From Aedes albopictus (taxonomy: Eukaryota; Arthropoda; Insecta; Diptera; Culicidae), in NCBI RefSeq assembly GCF_035046485.1, contig NC_085137.1, positions 498,996,536 to 499,060,535 on the forward strand: DNA of 64,000 bases. The letters run 5' to 3'. The notes beneath the pieces were generated by a model. That model had not been told where the DNA came from, did not search any database, and saw nothing but the letters and a program-made list of their open reading frames with translations. Shown piece by piece: positions 34,498 through 46,819 of the stretch (positions are counted from its first letter, which is position 1; each line of letters starts with the position of its first letter). The translations under genes and the position numbers were made by a program.

Positions 34498-34799
34498 TCT
34501 ATATATATAAAAATGAGTTTGAAGTTCCTTTGAGGCAACAAAACTCACGAACGGCTGAACCGATCAGGATGACTCTTGCATGATTAGATTCGTATTCGTG
34601 GTGGCTGTGTTTATATGTACAAAAAGTTACGAAAATCGTCTAGAAAAGTAAGAAAATTGATGAAGTACTGATTTTTCATGAGCTGGGAAGAAAAACAAAA
34701 CGATAGAAATAAAACCAATCTAGAGCGCGGTGCTATTTTGAGCTCAACAGTTGTCAAACAGCCACAAGAAGGCAAGAAAAAGTTTGCCGGGACAGCTAG
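34498..34799 (+). mobile_element. Small non-autonomous Helitron (302 bp)
   Basis: It begins with TC (TCTATATATATAAAAATGAG) and ends with CTAG, inserted between A (34497) and T (34800). A GGCAA...TTGCC hairpin lies about ten bases before the end. These are the standard Helitron signatures. Confidence 0.8.
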
Positions 34800-36770
34800 T
34801 ATTACATAATATTAACATTGACGCCGAATAAGCTACATATTAGTGATACGCTCGCCACAGTTACACATTTGTACAATATAATTTGTATCATACAATAAAT
34901 TGACATGAATCCTGCTGAAATAAAATATTGATTAGCAGCAAAATTGAAACAAAAATATTACATAATTAAACAAATATGGTGACTTAATCACGCGTATTTT
35001 TTAACATTCATGTTAAATGGAAAATAAGTTGTTTTGAGCTAGTTTAGCCGAAATACTGATAGCTCTTCGAATATAATGAGAACTTTTATGTATATTATGC
35101 TCTGAATTTTGCAATGCTCGATGTTTTACTAAGTGAAAATTTATCCTATGAATACTTTTATTCGCATGTTGGACACATAGGGCCGATTTCTTTACCCTGG
35201 ATTAAGTGTTAAACTTGGTTTAACTATATGGATAAGCCTGGTTTACCAGTTAACCCGAGGTGAATAAATCAGCCCTTAGAGAATACCTTTAAATTACTCT
35301 CTCGACACACGCCCTTGATATACGTACTTTGAGGGAAGCATATGTAATCATTTTTTTTATTGTGAAATCAATCAATGTTTAATTGAAACAGTTTTAGATA
35401 TGATGGTGATTGAATCATGTATATAAATATGTACGTAAAAAGAATTTCGGATTAAGTACGAGACACTGAAGATGACCTAACAGTTGAGGTCGAAATACGT
35501 GTCTGTCAAAGAATGCAAAATCGTAGTGCAATTAAAAGGAACAGTACTTAACTCTATTAACTTTTAACTTAGTATAATATATGTTCATTGTTGTTTATGC
35601 TGAGAACAAATTCAACTAAATTAACAGATAAATAAAAATTGAAAATGTAGATCAAGATTCAGAAGACATCAATATTATGACAACATTATATAAACAACAA
35701 ACAGTGGTGTGCAAAATAAGGAAAGATTGACACAATTTGAGCTTTCACTACAACTTTTTAAGTTTTTCTCAGTTATTTTATTCTTAATTTCGGAATCATT
35801 GAATAAATTTTGATTGCTAAATAGTTATAACACATAGAAGATGGTTGGAAGGTATCGAATGCACGGGTGACTTTTTAAATCAACTCTAATGGATAGTTTC
35901 CACTTTGTAAGTACAGTGCAGTGGTTTTTCAGTTTTATTACTAGTCGTCTTTATCACTTTTGCTTTTCATTTCGTTTTTATCACGCTCTGCAAGGACAAG
36001 TGCCATTTCTCCCCATACTGAATCTTTTGTCAAACTCACTTTGCAAAAAAGAAGGAATTTTACTTGTTAAAAAGAATGCTTATATTATGCAATCATAACA
36101 TTGAAACCATTAAAATGCATGATGCTTTTATCAAGACCAAAGTGTCTTATAAAATAAAACTACAGATAACCCAGACGATCATAGAAAAATCTCTGCACGA
36201 GATTACTATTATTGTTTGTTTGTTTATTTATTAACGACCCTTTAATTAAAAATGATCATTCGGGTCGGACTACTATTATTGAAATATAAGAGATTCCTTG
36301 AAATTGATATGTTTCCAATATAGTTTAGGCTTATACTATAAACTGTCATTGACATATATTAAGCATGCGTTGCATTCGGTAAGGTCAAGTCTTAATAAAA
36401 AAACTTGAGATGTTTTGAAAAAAAAAATCAATACAATTTGTGTAATTATTCTTGACCAAATGATTGTTTGATTGAAAAAATGTTATGACATTGAAATAGC
36501 TTTTCATGACTAGATAAAATCACGTTAACCCGCTGTTTCATCTTACCCCACCCGTTTCAACTTGCCCCTGTGTACCTTATTTTAAACCAAATGTTGAATA
36601 ATCATTTTTGAATGCATTAACACAACATGACAACGCCAATCTTATATATTTTGTGTCAACTTTTTGTTATTTGAGACTCAAAAGTCCACTGAAACCTTAA
36701 GGTATTTAGGTATTTTATAAGTCTTTGAAACTTTTAAAATTTTGTATGGACAAAAGTCCTCAACAGATCA
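34800..36770. other. A+T-rich interior of the long-TIR element
   Basis: Contains the repeat-end motif at 35466-35495 and unassigned A+T-rich DNA. No gene can be supported. Confidence 0.35.
35466..35495 (+). ncRNA. Hammerhead-like core motif in a repeat end
   Basis: CTGAAGA (35466-35472), one base, GACCT...AGGTC around an eight-base loop, then GAAA (35492-35495). It matches the motif at 19548-19577 including flanks, with changes confined to the loop and the extra base. Confidence 0.4.
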
Positions 36771-37839
36771 CAGGCAGAACTTTTACAAATAATTCACGCT
36801 CGCTCAGTATAGTTGACTCATACTTTTTGGCAAATATCCATGTGGATGTGGTTTGACATGCAAAGTATGTGCAACTAATACCCGCCATTTCAAGCAAATT
36901 AACACATGCAGGGTATGTGCTGCAAATGGTATGAGTCACAGGTGTATGGTGCTTCCGCAAATGTAGCACAAATGTATTCGCACTAATGGGAAGTATTTGT
37001 TTACCTCCATAACAAATATCTATGTGCCAGACAAATGGAAGGAATGTAGACTTTTATGATTTATGACTTTCGGCAGACTGTAGACTCGCTGTAAAGACTT
37101 TTGCATTCGTTTCTCTCCAAATGGTTTCAAATTTATTATTAGAAAGGGGAATTTTTCTAGCGGAGTTAAGGTTCATCAGATTTGCGAAATATCATATCAT
37201 ATGGGAAAAGTGGTAAAATACTAAAATCGAATTTATTTTAATTTTCCCCGATGAAAGATTTTTTAACCTCCAGAATCTTAATATATACAGCTCAGGCTAA
37301 CTTATAACGAAAAAATATTTCAGGTTCATGAAAGTGCGATAATAATCCTGTTTCAACACACCGTGCGCTAGATTGCATTGCAACTTAGCAATTTATGATC
37401 AAAAAGTGCAATCATACTTGCATCTTGTCACTTTAATTTGAAAAAGAGAGAGTCGATGAAGAGAACTCTCTCATGTTACTTTCGCCCTTATTTAAACTAA
37501 ATCTCCTTTATTATATGAACTACCAAGAAGCTCATGTCTTCATCAAATTTGTACAGAAAGCTTATGATTTTGGAAGGTGGAAAATGAGGTAAGCAACTCC
37601 ACCAATACGTGATGATATTGGGTAATTTTAAATGTTTCTTATCATGATCCAGATCACTTGCACAATTCGTATGTTCAGCAAAGTTGTTCATGATTCTGAA
37701 ATTCTCGTATGGTGTAAAATTTTATGCACAATTTCACTACTGCGAGATATTTGATATGTTAAATCTCATTATTCTGCTGTCCTAGAAAGTTCGGGTCATC
37801 ACTCATCAGCGAAGTTGTCGAGAAGTCCTTGGCTCTCAA

Positions 37840-38470
37840 GTGGAAAATGTTATATGTAATTGAACCGAGGCGTTTACATTTGTTTACAGGATTTTGTACA
37901 TGTCTTACAGGTTGTCTGTTTATTATGGATGACCACGAGGTACTTTCAGAGAATATTCCTAGAGATATTAAAAGTATTTCTCTTGTAGGTATTCTAGGGA
38001 GCTCACTAGAAGTTCTTCCAGAGATCTCTCCGAGAGTTTTCTCAACGATTTCTACGTGAATTCTTACTGACGATCCTCCAGTCAAATATTCAAATATTTC
38101 TCCAAAAGTTCTTAAAGAGATTTCCCCTAGAGTTCCTCTAGAAATTGTGGTTGGAGAATTCCTCAGCAACTTCTCCAAGGATTTCTTAAGAAAGGCTTCC
38201 GATGATTCCTACAAAAAATACTCTAAAGATTCTTACGGTAATTCCTCCAAGGAATTCCTCTAGAGATTTTTTCCAATATTTTTCAAAGGATTCCTCCATG
38301 AATTTCTGCAAAAAAAATCATAAGAAAATCCTCCACGTATTCTTCCGGGTAATCCTCTAAGGAATTCGTCAACAATTCCTCCATGATTTTTTCCATGACC
38401 TCTTCTTTGAATTCTTCAAAGAACTTGGCCCCAAGGATTTGTTGAAAGATTATTTCATATACATGTTGGA
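37840..38470. repeat. Degenerate 12-bp minisatellite fragments, both orientations
   Basis: Units such as 'attcctccaaggaattcct' and 'tcctctagagatttt' have a period near 12 and are related to the array at 56.1-61.7 kb. More scraps occur near 38690-38770. Frames inside are products of the repeat. Confidence 0.6.
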
Positions 38471-38479
38471 ATCCCAAGT

Positions 38480-39600
38480 AAACCACTCCTATGAACCATC
38501 ATCTCTGATCATAGATCACGAAAACACTTTCCAATTCACCAATTATATTTCACCAACCAGATCTTTGTCGCCTTTGATCTGTCGGAGCTCTCAACTTAAA
38601 CTACTAATATGAATTCAATTGTACAGTATACAGATCATTCGTGATAAGGATTTTCCGCAAGGTTTAACTTAAGTTTAAAATCCAACATACATTTCCTCCC
38701 TTGAGAATTTCTTCAGAGAATCCAAAAGGGAGATTCTTTAAGACATTCTTAGCAAATTACATACTTAAGCCTATGCATCACAAATTCCTTAAAGGATTCT
38801 TCATCAGGGAAAATCAATTAGAAATTCTGAAGGATCTCAGTAATTGATTATTAAGTTCTAGTTTTAGAGTTAAACTTTTCAATCCAATTCTAATTTTTTC
38901 GAAATTTCTTAGTATGTGGTCACTCAGTCTCTGTTGTGAATATCACTACAATTTCCTACAGCTTTTTACCGCATAGATAATCTGTGTATGCAAATCATAG
39001 TTATGTACTACCAAATGAAGTGTAGTTGTTTTGTAAGAGTTATTAAAATGTTTAGTTCAACAGCGAAACGAAGTGTTTTGATACCCCTTTGGATTACTTG
39101 AACGCTCTGTGTTCGAAAACAAATTACTTCCAGTATTTATCAAAAGGTTTCTTTACAAATTTTATCGACAATTACACCAATGACTCATGGAAATGGTTTT
39201 TTCTAAGCTTTTAAAAATTCATTCATAAATACCTTCAAGGGAATATTCCTGCAAGAATTTGCGGTGGATATTCCTACCGAAACATTCACCATTTAAGCGC
39301 AATAATACTACTGGACAACTTTGCAGAAGGCATATCATGAACGCATAACATGCGTAACAAACACTTTAAACATTTAAATAAACGCTGGCGCAACTAGTGC
39401 TTAGTTCCACACTTTTCACTATTTGAAAGTCATTAGCTATCTGTTCACGTTAGTTAATAACACGAAGATATAATTGCTATCAATTGTATTAGGAACAGTT
39501 TCGTGTGACGTCCATTCGCGTAAGTACAGCGATGCGAGCTCCAACTCCGAAGTAGTGAACGCTGGCTCTAGTGCACAACAAGCGCGCACGACATTGAAGC
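38480..39600. other. Unassigned A+T-rich DNA
   Basis: Decayed minisatellite scraps and short frames. Nothing else supported. Confidence 0.3.
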
Positions 39601-39634
39601 TGAGGAACCAAATGGGCAGTAGTAACGTGCATGG

Positions 39635-39706
39635 TGACGTCATAACTGGATATGGTGACGTCATACTTTCCCTCTCTGGTTTGTTGGATCAGCGAGTCTA
39701 TTTATA
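39635..39706 (+). promoter_or_regulatory. Promoter-like block: two CRE palindromes and a TATA box
   Basis: TGACGTCA occurs exactly at 39635-39642 and 39656-39663, 21 bases apart (two helical turns). TATTTATA lies at 39699-39706. A related TGACGT occurs near 39506. No gene follows directly; a tRNA-like segment lies at 39765-39845. It may be the promoter of a retroelement terminal repeat. Confidence 0.4.
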
Positions 39707-39764
39707 GAGGAGCTACCAATATGAAGAACCATTTCAGCTTATATCGCCCCTCACTTCAAGTGCT

Positions 39765-39845
39765 GCGATGGCCTCACTGGTAAAAACGACGAGCTCCTGT
39801 TCTAGGTTCTAGCCGTCGTAGGTTCGAATCCCTGGGTTTTATGTA
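39765..39845 (+). mobile_element. tRNA-like SINE head
   Basis: An A-box-like GGCCTCACTGGTAAAAACGACG and an exact B box GGTTCGAATCCC (39820-39831) are present. No complete cloverleaf, so it is probably a SINE 5' end. Confidence 0.4.
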
Positions 39846-40204
39846 TACTATGTGGAGAAGTTTTTTGATGCCAGTAACTTTTTACTAAAAATAAAATTTC
39901 ACTCTAAAAATTGACTACCCAAAAATGAGTTAATTTTTACACTACTTAATTTTTACCCAATATATTTATAACTGCTTTATAACAACATGTGATATAATTT
40001 GATTGATTTTTTATATCTCATTTTGTTATAAGCTTGTTATAATTGTATCAAGACCTGTTATAATTATGTTATGACTAGAGCAATTTTAGTTATAATTTTT
40101 GTTATTTTAACACCTAACCGGCGAATTTTATAACTCATTCTGTTATGAAAAATCTTTGAAATAAATAACTTCGGTTATAAATTTGTTATGCCTTTCTGAT
40201 CGGG

Positions 40205-40540
40205 TAGAGCTATTTATTTTGCTGAACACGTTTTTTCCACCTTTGTTACTTGCGAATGAAGTGCCGTAACCGTTGACTTACCAGATTGATGAGCAAACTG
40301 AAAGTCAGATAGGGGATGCTCTTTTATGTAAGAAGAATTGATAAAATCCTTCAAAACCTTTTCCATAGTCTTCAACAAAACTGAAGAAAGACAAATTGGC
40401 CTGTATGCTTTCGAATGTGTCTTGTATCGCTTCCACTTTTTTTGTATAAAGATAACTTTTACAAGTCTCTATTTTGATGGAACGTAATTCAATCTTAATC
40501 TAGCCTTTAACATCTCAATTAGTGATGGAACCAACTCCGC
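40205..40540 (-). pseudogene. Minus-strand LINE reverse transcriptase, upstream part
   Basis: Continues the LINE at 32335-32710 across the 7.5 kb insertion. Reading minus, the sequence runs from fingers-domain sequence to KNVFSKINSS and then, beyond the insertion, to the F-L-D-I-E-E-A-F-D block (32700-32680). Confidence 0.75.
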
Positions 40541-41333
40541 TTCTCGGGCTGCAAAACGGTGAGTCGATAAGGAGAGCGTCCAAAACATAGCTCTGGTCCT
40601 CACAAGTTCCTACCTCATGCTTCCACGAGTCAAGCGATGACAAAGACCGCCAGCTAAGAGTTGTGTGCTTAGCTGGTAGTGCAGCCTGGGCACTGTTGTC
40701 CTTCTGACTTCAGCTACATTGAGGAGGTACGACCCGAGCGTCTGATCACCAAGAAGGTGCGGCTCAAACAGCGTCTGTTCTGGCATCCAGCGGCTGAGTA
40801 AGAAACGCTGCACCACGCCCAGCCAGATCCAAGGTGGTAGCCCCATCAGCGTGGTCGTCCCAGTGTTGGTTGGGACGTTAAACAGAACTGGCACGATGGC
40901 CCTACGGTGAGACAGGAGTGTTGGCGTAGGCCCAATAAGCCACCCGTAAAAATCCCCATTGCGAATAACATAGGAGAAAATACGACTCGATACAATCGAC
41001 AGAGACCCACGCGACGAAACAAGGACTACGATTGGAAACTTGGAACATGGAATTGCAAGTCACTAGGTTTCGCAGGATGTGACAGAATAATTTACAACAA
41101 ACTACATCCCCGCAACTTCGACATCGTGGCGTACCAGGAACTTTGTTGGACTGGACAGAAAGTGTGGGAAAAACGGGCATCGAGCGGCTACCTTCTACCA
41201 AAGCTGTGGCACCACCAATGAACTGGGAACAGGATTTATAGTGTTGGGCAAGATGCGACAACGTGTGATCGGGTGGCAGCCGATCAACGCAAGGATGTGC
41301 ATGTTGAGAGTTAAGGGCCGTTTCTTCAACTAC
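40541..41333 (+). pseudogene. RTE-type LINE copy 3: leader and endonuclease start
   Basis: The leader 40549-40960 matches 1448-1960. Coding follows with DYDWKLGTWNCKSLGF and VAYQELCWTGQ (near 41030-41150), then NPRMCMLRVKGRFFNY-like sequence to 41333, where another LINE piece has inserted. Confidence 0.8.
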
Positions 41334-42269
41334 CTACCTTGCCTTACCTTGTTGGCTACAAAGTAACTTTACTCCAATGCCGAGCGTATAGTAGAGCACC
41401 ATCTTCGTCGGTCTTGGGCGATGTTCCTCCAGTTTCCCCGAACGTGTAGGGATCGTAGATCTTCTTCAACCGCGTGCAGCCAGCGAGTTCGCGGCCGCCC
41501 ACGAAGTCGCCTACCTCTACCGGGTTCTCTGCTGAATATTGTTTTCGCTATTCTTTCTTCCGACATTCGCACTACGTGTCCAGCCCACTGAAGTCTGCCG
41601 TATTTTATACGTTTCACAATATTCGCATCTTCGTACACTTGGTACAACTCGTGATTCATGCGTCTGCGCCACACTCCATTTTCTTGTTTCCCACCGAGAA
41701 TTGTCCGCAGCACTTTGCGCTCAAAAACTCCAAAAGCTTTTCGGTCTACCTCCTTTAACGTCCACGCTTCGTGACCGTAGAGGGCAACCGGAAGAATCAG
41801 CGTCTTATACAGAGCGAATTTTGTTTGCGTTTGCAAGTTACGGGACCTAAGCTGGCTACGCAATCCGTAAAAGGCCCTATTCGCAGCTGCAATACGCCTT
41901 TTCACTTCACGGGAAACGTCATTGTCACATGTCACAAGTGTTCCAAGATAAACAAATTCTTCAACAACTTCAAACACTTCCCCATCAATCACTACCTCAG
42001 CACTAACACCACTAGGCCTGCTTCTGTCTCTACCCGCTATCATGTACTTCGTCTTGGTAGAGTTAATCGTCAAGCCTATCCTCGCTGTCTCTCTCTTCAG
42101 AGGAGCATAAGCTTCCTCCACTGCCCTACGATCGATGCCGATGAGATCAATATCGTCCGCAAAACCGAGGAGCATGTGCGACCGTGTGATGATAGAGCCA
42201 TTCCTCTGCACGCCTGACCTCCTAATCGCTCCTTCGAGTGCAATGTTGAACAATAAATTTGAAAGAGCA
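41334..42269 (-). mobile_element. 5'-truncated RTE-type LINE insertion with an intact 294-codon C-terminal frame
   Basis: The insertion interrupts LINE copy 3 and is flanked by a 13-base target duplication (TTTCTTCAACTAC at 41321-41333 and 42270-42282). Its 3' end has the 'aaggtaaggcaaggtag' tail typical of RTE elements. The frame 42253-41369 starts inside the reverse transcriptase (LFNIALEG), keeps FADDIDLIG and the C-terminal GRLQWAGHVVRM block, and has no stop, so the insertion is fairly young. Confidence 0.88.
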
Positions 42270-42675
42270 TTTCTTCAACTACAGCATCATTAACGTCCAC
42301 TGCCCACACGAAGGGAGATCCGATGACGAGAAAGAAGCGTTCTACGCGCAGTTAGAGCAAACATACGATGGTTGCTCGCCGCGTGACGTGAAAATCGTTG
42401 TCGGCGACATGAACGCGCAGGTAGAAAGGGAGGAAATGTACAGACCGGTAATCGGGCGAAACAGCCTGCACGCCGTATCGAATGATAACGGCCAGCGATG
42501 CGTAAACTTTGCAGCCTACCGTGGTATGGTAGTCCGAAGCACCTTCTTCCCCCGTAAAGATATCCACAAAGCCACCTGGAGATCACCCGACCATCAAACA
42601 GAAAACTAAATCAACCACGTTCTAATCGACGGTAAATTCTTCTCGGATATAACCAACGTCCGCACATACCGCAGT
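42270..42675 (+). pseudogene. RTE-type LINE copy 3: endonuclease continued
   Basis: FFNYSIINVHCPHEG, VGDMNAQV and WRSPDHQTEN continue the endonuclease. An in-frame stop follows before INHVLIDGKFFSDITNVRTYR. It is interrupted at 42676 by MITE E copy 2. Confidence 0.82.
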
Positions 42676-43241
42676 CACATAACATAAGTGGAACTCTGGT
42701 TCAAAAAGTTGATGCCTTTCCGATTCCGTACGCTGGTATACAGGGCACCGAAATGTCAAATGCGTTATAACAGGTTATAACATTATTTCCATACCATTTT
42801 TCAGCATGTATACCATTTTTCATTGCTGTGAAGTAAAACAAAGACCTCATAGATCTAGACTGGCAGCACATGGAGATCTAAAATATGATATAAATTGTGA
42901 TGAAACTTTGTAAACTCAAGTCAAAAATACGTTTTCTAGCCTTAAATATAAAGGGAGATCAATGTGTAAAACGTGGATGTGTTATTTCGAAGATTCCAAT
43001 AGATATATGACAAAATAAGTAAGTGGATTTACAGCAACTAGTTTTGCGCATGTCTCAGATGCCAATCTTCGTTCCTGTATTCTTTACCAAAACTGGAATA
43101 CTGGTTGGATCAGATGTTTTTTGTTTACCAAAACAAATGACAGTTCGACGCCTTTTATAAAAGATATACCAGTTTCGCGTGCTGGAAAAGGATACAACTT
43201 TTTCCTTCGCTGTGACTATGAAGTTCCACTTATGTTATGTG
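42676..43241. mobile_element. MITE family E, copy 2 (566 bp, 7-bp target duplication)
   Basis: The ends CACATAACATAAGTGGAAC and its inverse are flanked by CCGCAGT at 42669-42675 and 43242-43248. Full-length relative of 29001-29538 in the opposite orientation. Confidence 0.88.
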
Positions 43242-43548
43242 CCGCAGTGTTACGTACGACAGTTATCACCACGCGTCGAAGTCGACCGCCGCGGCTCAAC
43301 ATCGAGCAACTTCGTAACGTAGAAATGGCTCAAGACTACGCCCAGCAGTTAGCAGTGGCCCTACCAACGGAAGAGCAGCTTGGCGCAGCTACACTTGAAG
43401 ATGGCTGGAGGGACATCCGATCCGCCTCGGCTACAGCACTAGGCTTCGCGACTCCGAATCACAGAAACGACTGCCTGGTACGACGGCGAATGTGAACAGT
43501 TGAAAAACGAGAAGAATGCAGCATGGGCGAGAATGCTGTAACACCGTA
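43242..43548 (+). pseudogene. RTE-type LINE copy 3: linker region
   Basis: SRPPRLNIEQLRNVEM and ALPTEEQLGAATLEDGW match the linker at 4400-4540 of the other LINE. It breaks at 43549 where a TIR element inserted. Confidence 0.8.
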
Positions 43549-45591
43549 GGGGAACTGGGGGTAAGACGCCCACGTTAAGGAAGAGTCCAATTTTAACCAC
43601 GAAACACTTTATAATACACATTTTTTTGACACTAACATGAAGCACCAACATATTTCCTTCCAAATGGAAGAAACCATAAACCAGTTTTATGTATTACTAC
43701 TGAAAAATTCAAATTTGAAAAAAGTTAGATTTTCAGAATTTTAGTTTTAATGCGGGGTAAAACGCGCCACTAGCCGAAGCTAACGCCAGGATGCCAAATT
43801 ATGTCTATATACTTGCGCGCCTGGTTTATTGTCAACTGTTATTGTTCGTGAATGGTAAACAGACATTACATAATTATGGATCACCTGTAATTATGGGTCT
43901 ATTCCATGTAAACGTCATAGTGAGCTGTTTTATCAATGATTACCACAAAATGACGCATGGCTGTGTGATTAGTGAACTCATTTATAGTAAAAATGTGCTG
44001 TTGCTTGGTTCCAACTTGTGTTCTATATAATTTGTGCCAGAATTTGGATCTAAATGGCTATTTTAATGTAAATAACTAGGGGTGGGCATTTTACCCCACA
44101 TATGCCTCAGAAGTTTGGACTCTTGTAAAAACGTTGTAAGGGTCAAATTCGATACTTTTTCCGCTTGGTATACAAATAATGGGAGTGTGCAAAACAGTAT
44201 GTGGGGATAGCGAGAAAAAAATCTTTTAAATTATGTAAAAAAGTGCAAACATTTGACAGGCTAAAATTACATCAAAAGTCTAGTCTAGTCTAGTCTAGTC
44301 TACACATACACAGCCATTCATTGAAAGAATCCTGGAAAATGATAGAATCGACTTATTCTATCATTTTTCTTGTCATTATTAATGTTTGGAGCACATCGGA
44401 GATGTATTTCAAACATTAAAGCGGCCAGGCCTACTGTGCAGCGTTGTTGATTTTTTTAAGCCATAGAACGGGGACATCTCGTACCAACCGTTCAGCATAT
44501 ATAGTTTGGGTTATAAATATTCGATATTCGTTGGGAGTGACTTGGCTAAGAGGGTTAGTGTACACTCCATGAGTTCTCCTGGGAAGGGACACAGGTATTT
44601 CCCCCTTGTGCCCTGGCTAATGTAAGCCTAGGTTTAAGCGCCATTACTCGCCCTCTGAAACGAAACAAAACTAAAGCTTATCCCCAACAAATAATGCAAG
44701 GAAACAATGTTCAGGGAAGTTTTTGCATTAAGTATGTTTTGAGTTATTTAATATGATACGATCTCACCAAATCCATCCTCACGTCCACTCGATTGATGTC
44801 AGCTGCTTTCAATAATCAGAAATTTGTTAAATTTCTACTGCTTCATGATTCAGCACCGTCACTAATAAACCCTTTTCACAATAAAAAAAATATATCACAG
44901 CAAGCCATATGTGGTTGACGACAACTGTCAAAACGCTTCTAGTGCGTTGGTACCCATTAGCCAAAGTCTAGGCCAAAATAACACTTGCAGTACCTCGAAT
45001 GAGCTACGTAAATTTTCACCATTTTCGTTGCATAAGCACCACTACACCACACTCTTAACCCTACTACACTACTCCTCAGCGCAATAAAAACGATTTCGGA
45101 AGCATTTGTGATGCACCTATTCATACAGGTTCTTCACTCACTATTAACTCTTTCTTCATGCACAACTTTTTGAACCGACGAACTGCAAGCAACGTTTAAA
45201 ACTCACTAGAACCACACTTAAACCAATTTGCAATTTGAAATACGTAATAAAATTATCCAGATTGCAGTTATTTCATCAGCCAAAATTTGGAAAATTGACG
45301 GACAGCGCGAGAAAACACGAGGAGCGAAAATTTTTGCGACCGTCTCGGGCGCAGCACACTACGATCCATCAGTTTATCTCACAGGCTAAAATTACATCAA
45401 AAGTAACCAAAATCTTTTTTCGATGTTTTTGTACAATTTTTTAAGTAAAAATATGTAAACTCAAATGTGAAGAAGCATTTTTATTCCTATTTTAGCGATT
45501 GCAATTGACAAAAGTACTGAAAATAACGTGGTTTGCCTAAAACAAGGGTGGCGCAACTTGCCCCCTATGGGCGTTATGGCCGCAGTTCCCC
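43549..45591. mobile_element. 2.0 kb TIR element with TA target duplication
   Basis: The left end GGGGAACTGGGGGTAAGACG and the right end CATAACG...CAGTTCCCC are inverted (GGGGAACTG identical, then diverged, with a shared 'cgccc'). TA flanks both sides (43547-43548 and 45592-45593), and the LINE resumes without loss. The interior has an (AGTCT)n run at 44278-44302 and no transposase frame. Confidence 0.75.
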
Positions 45592-46740
45592 TACGAGAGC
45601 GAATGAGGCACGTTACAAACAGGCGCGGAACAGGCAGAACTCAGTCTTCCGGATGAAGAAGCGCCAGCAGGAAGAACGAGAACGCGAAGCGATGGAAGAG
45701 CTGTACCGCGCTAAGGACAAACGAAAGTTCTATGGCAAGCTGAACCGCTCGCGCAGAGGCTTTGTGCCACAAGCCGACATGTGCCGAGATAATCACGGGA
45801 ATATTCTCACGAGCGAGCGTGAGGTGGTCGAGAGGTGGCGGCAACATTACGATGAGCACCTCAATAGCGACGTTGCAAGTACCGAAGGTGGCGTGGTAAC
45901 AGATCTTGGAGTATGTGCACAGGACGAAAGACTTCCGGCCCCTGACCTTCAAGAGATTGAGGAGGAGGTTGGCCGGTTGAAAAACAGCAAAGCCGCTGGA
46001 GCTTCTAAAATACGGTGGAGAAGCACTGGTGAGAGCACTACACTGGGTCATTACCAAGATTTGGGAGGAGGAAGTATTACCTCGAGGAATGGATGGAAGG
46101 TATCGTGTGTCCCATCTACAAAAAGGGCGACAAGTTGGATTGCGGGAACTACCGCGCGATCACACTACTGAGCGCTGTCTACAAGATACTCTCTCGAATT
46201 TTATGCCGCCGTCTATCACCGATTGCAAGAGAGTTCGTGGGGCAATATCAGGCTGGATTTATGGGTTAACGCGCTACAACGGACCAGATGTTCGCCATCC
46301 GCCAGGTGTTGCAGAAATGCCGCGAATACAACGTGCCCACACATTCACTTGTTCATCGATTTCAAATTGGCGTGTGATACAACGATCGAGAACAGCTATG
46401 GCAGATTATGCACGAATACGGATTCCCGGATAAACTGACACGGTTGATCAAGGCGATGATGGATTGAGTGATGTGCGTAGTTCGAGTATCAGGGATACTC
46501 TCGAGTCCCTTCGAATCTCGCAGAGGGTTACGGCAAGGTGATGGTCTTTCGTGCTTGCTGTTCAACATTGCTTTAGAGTGTATAATTAGGAGAGTGAGTG
46601 AAACGATTTTCACGAAGTCCGTTCAGCTGCTTGGTTTCGCTGATGATATTGATATTATTTCTCGTAAATTTGAGATGATGGCGGAAACGTACATCGCGAA
46701 TCGGATTAGTCATTATTGTGTCTAAGACAAAGTACATGAT
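45592..46740 (+). pseudogene. RTE-type LINE copy 3: reverse transcriptase (dead)
   Basis: The frame 45533-46171 gives a coiled-coil-like K/E-rich linker and FVPQADMCRDNHGNILTSE. After frameshifts come RRGLRQGDGLSCLLFNIALE and LLGFADDIDII (46500-46660). Multiple frame breaks and a missing C-terminal part show decay. Confidence 0.82.
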
Positions 46741-46819
46741 GGCAAAGGGCCAGAAAAGCCTGGAATCAAAAATTCCACATTTCAGTCACATAGATTTCGG
46801 AATCATAGAGACGCAAAAG

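Larger units (their letters stand above)
33024..37499. mobile_element. Long terminal-inverted-repeat element (about 640-bp arms)
   Basis: Arms 33024-33660 and 36835-37499 are diverged inverted copies beginning AGTTTAAATAAGGGCG and including 'tcttcatcgactctctc', 'gcactttcatgaacct' and 'tttcatcggggaaaatt' or inverses. The interior (about 3.2 kb) has no transposase frame and has received a Helitron and other repeats. No target duplication recognised. Confidence 0.75.
32711..40204. mobile_element. MITE family B, copy 2, enlarged to 7.5 kb by nested insertions
   Basis: The left end CCCGATCAGAAAGGCATAAC (32711) and the right end TTATGCCTTTCTGATCGGG (to 40204) are exact inverted repeats. TA flanks both (32709-32710 and 40205-40206), and the LINE reads through in frame when the segment is removed. 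MITE-like 'gttataattttgtta' sequence occupies about 32711-32960 and 39950-40204. The middle is other inserted DNA. Confidence 0.75.
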
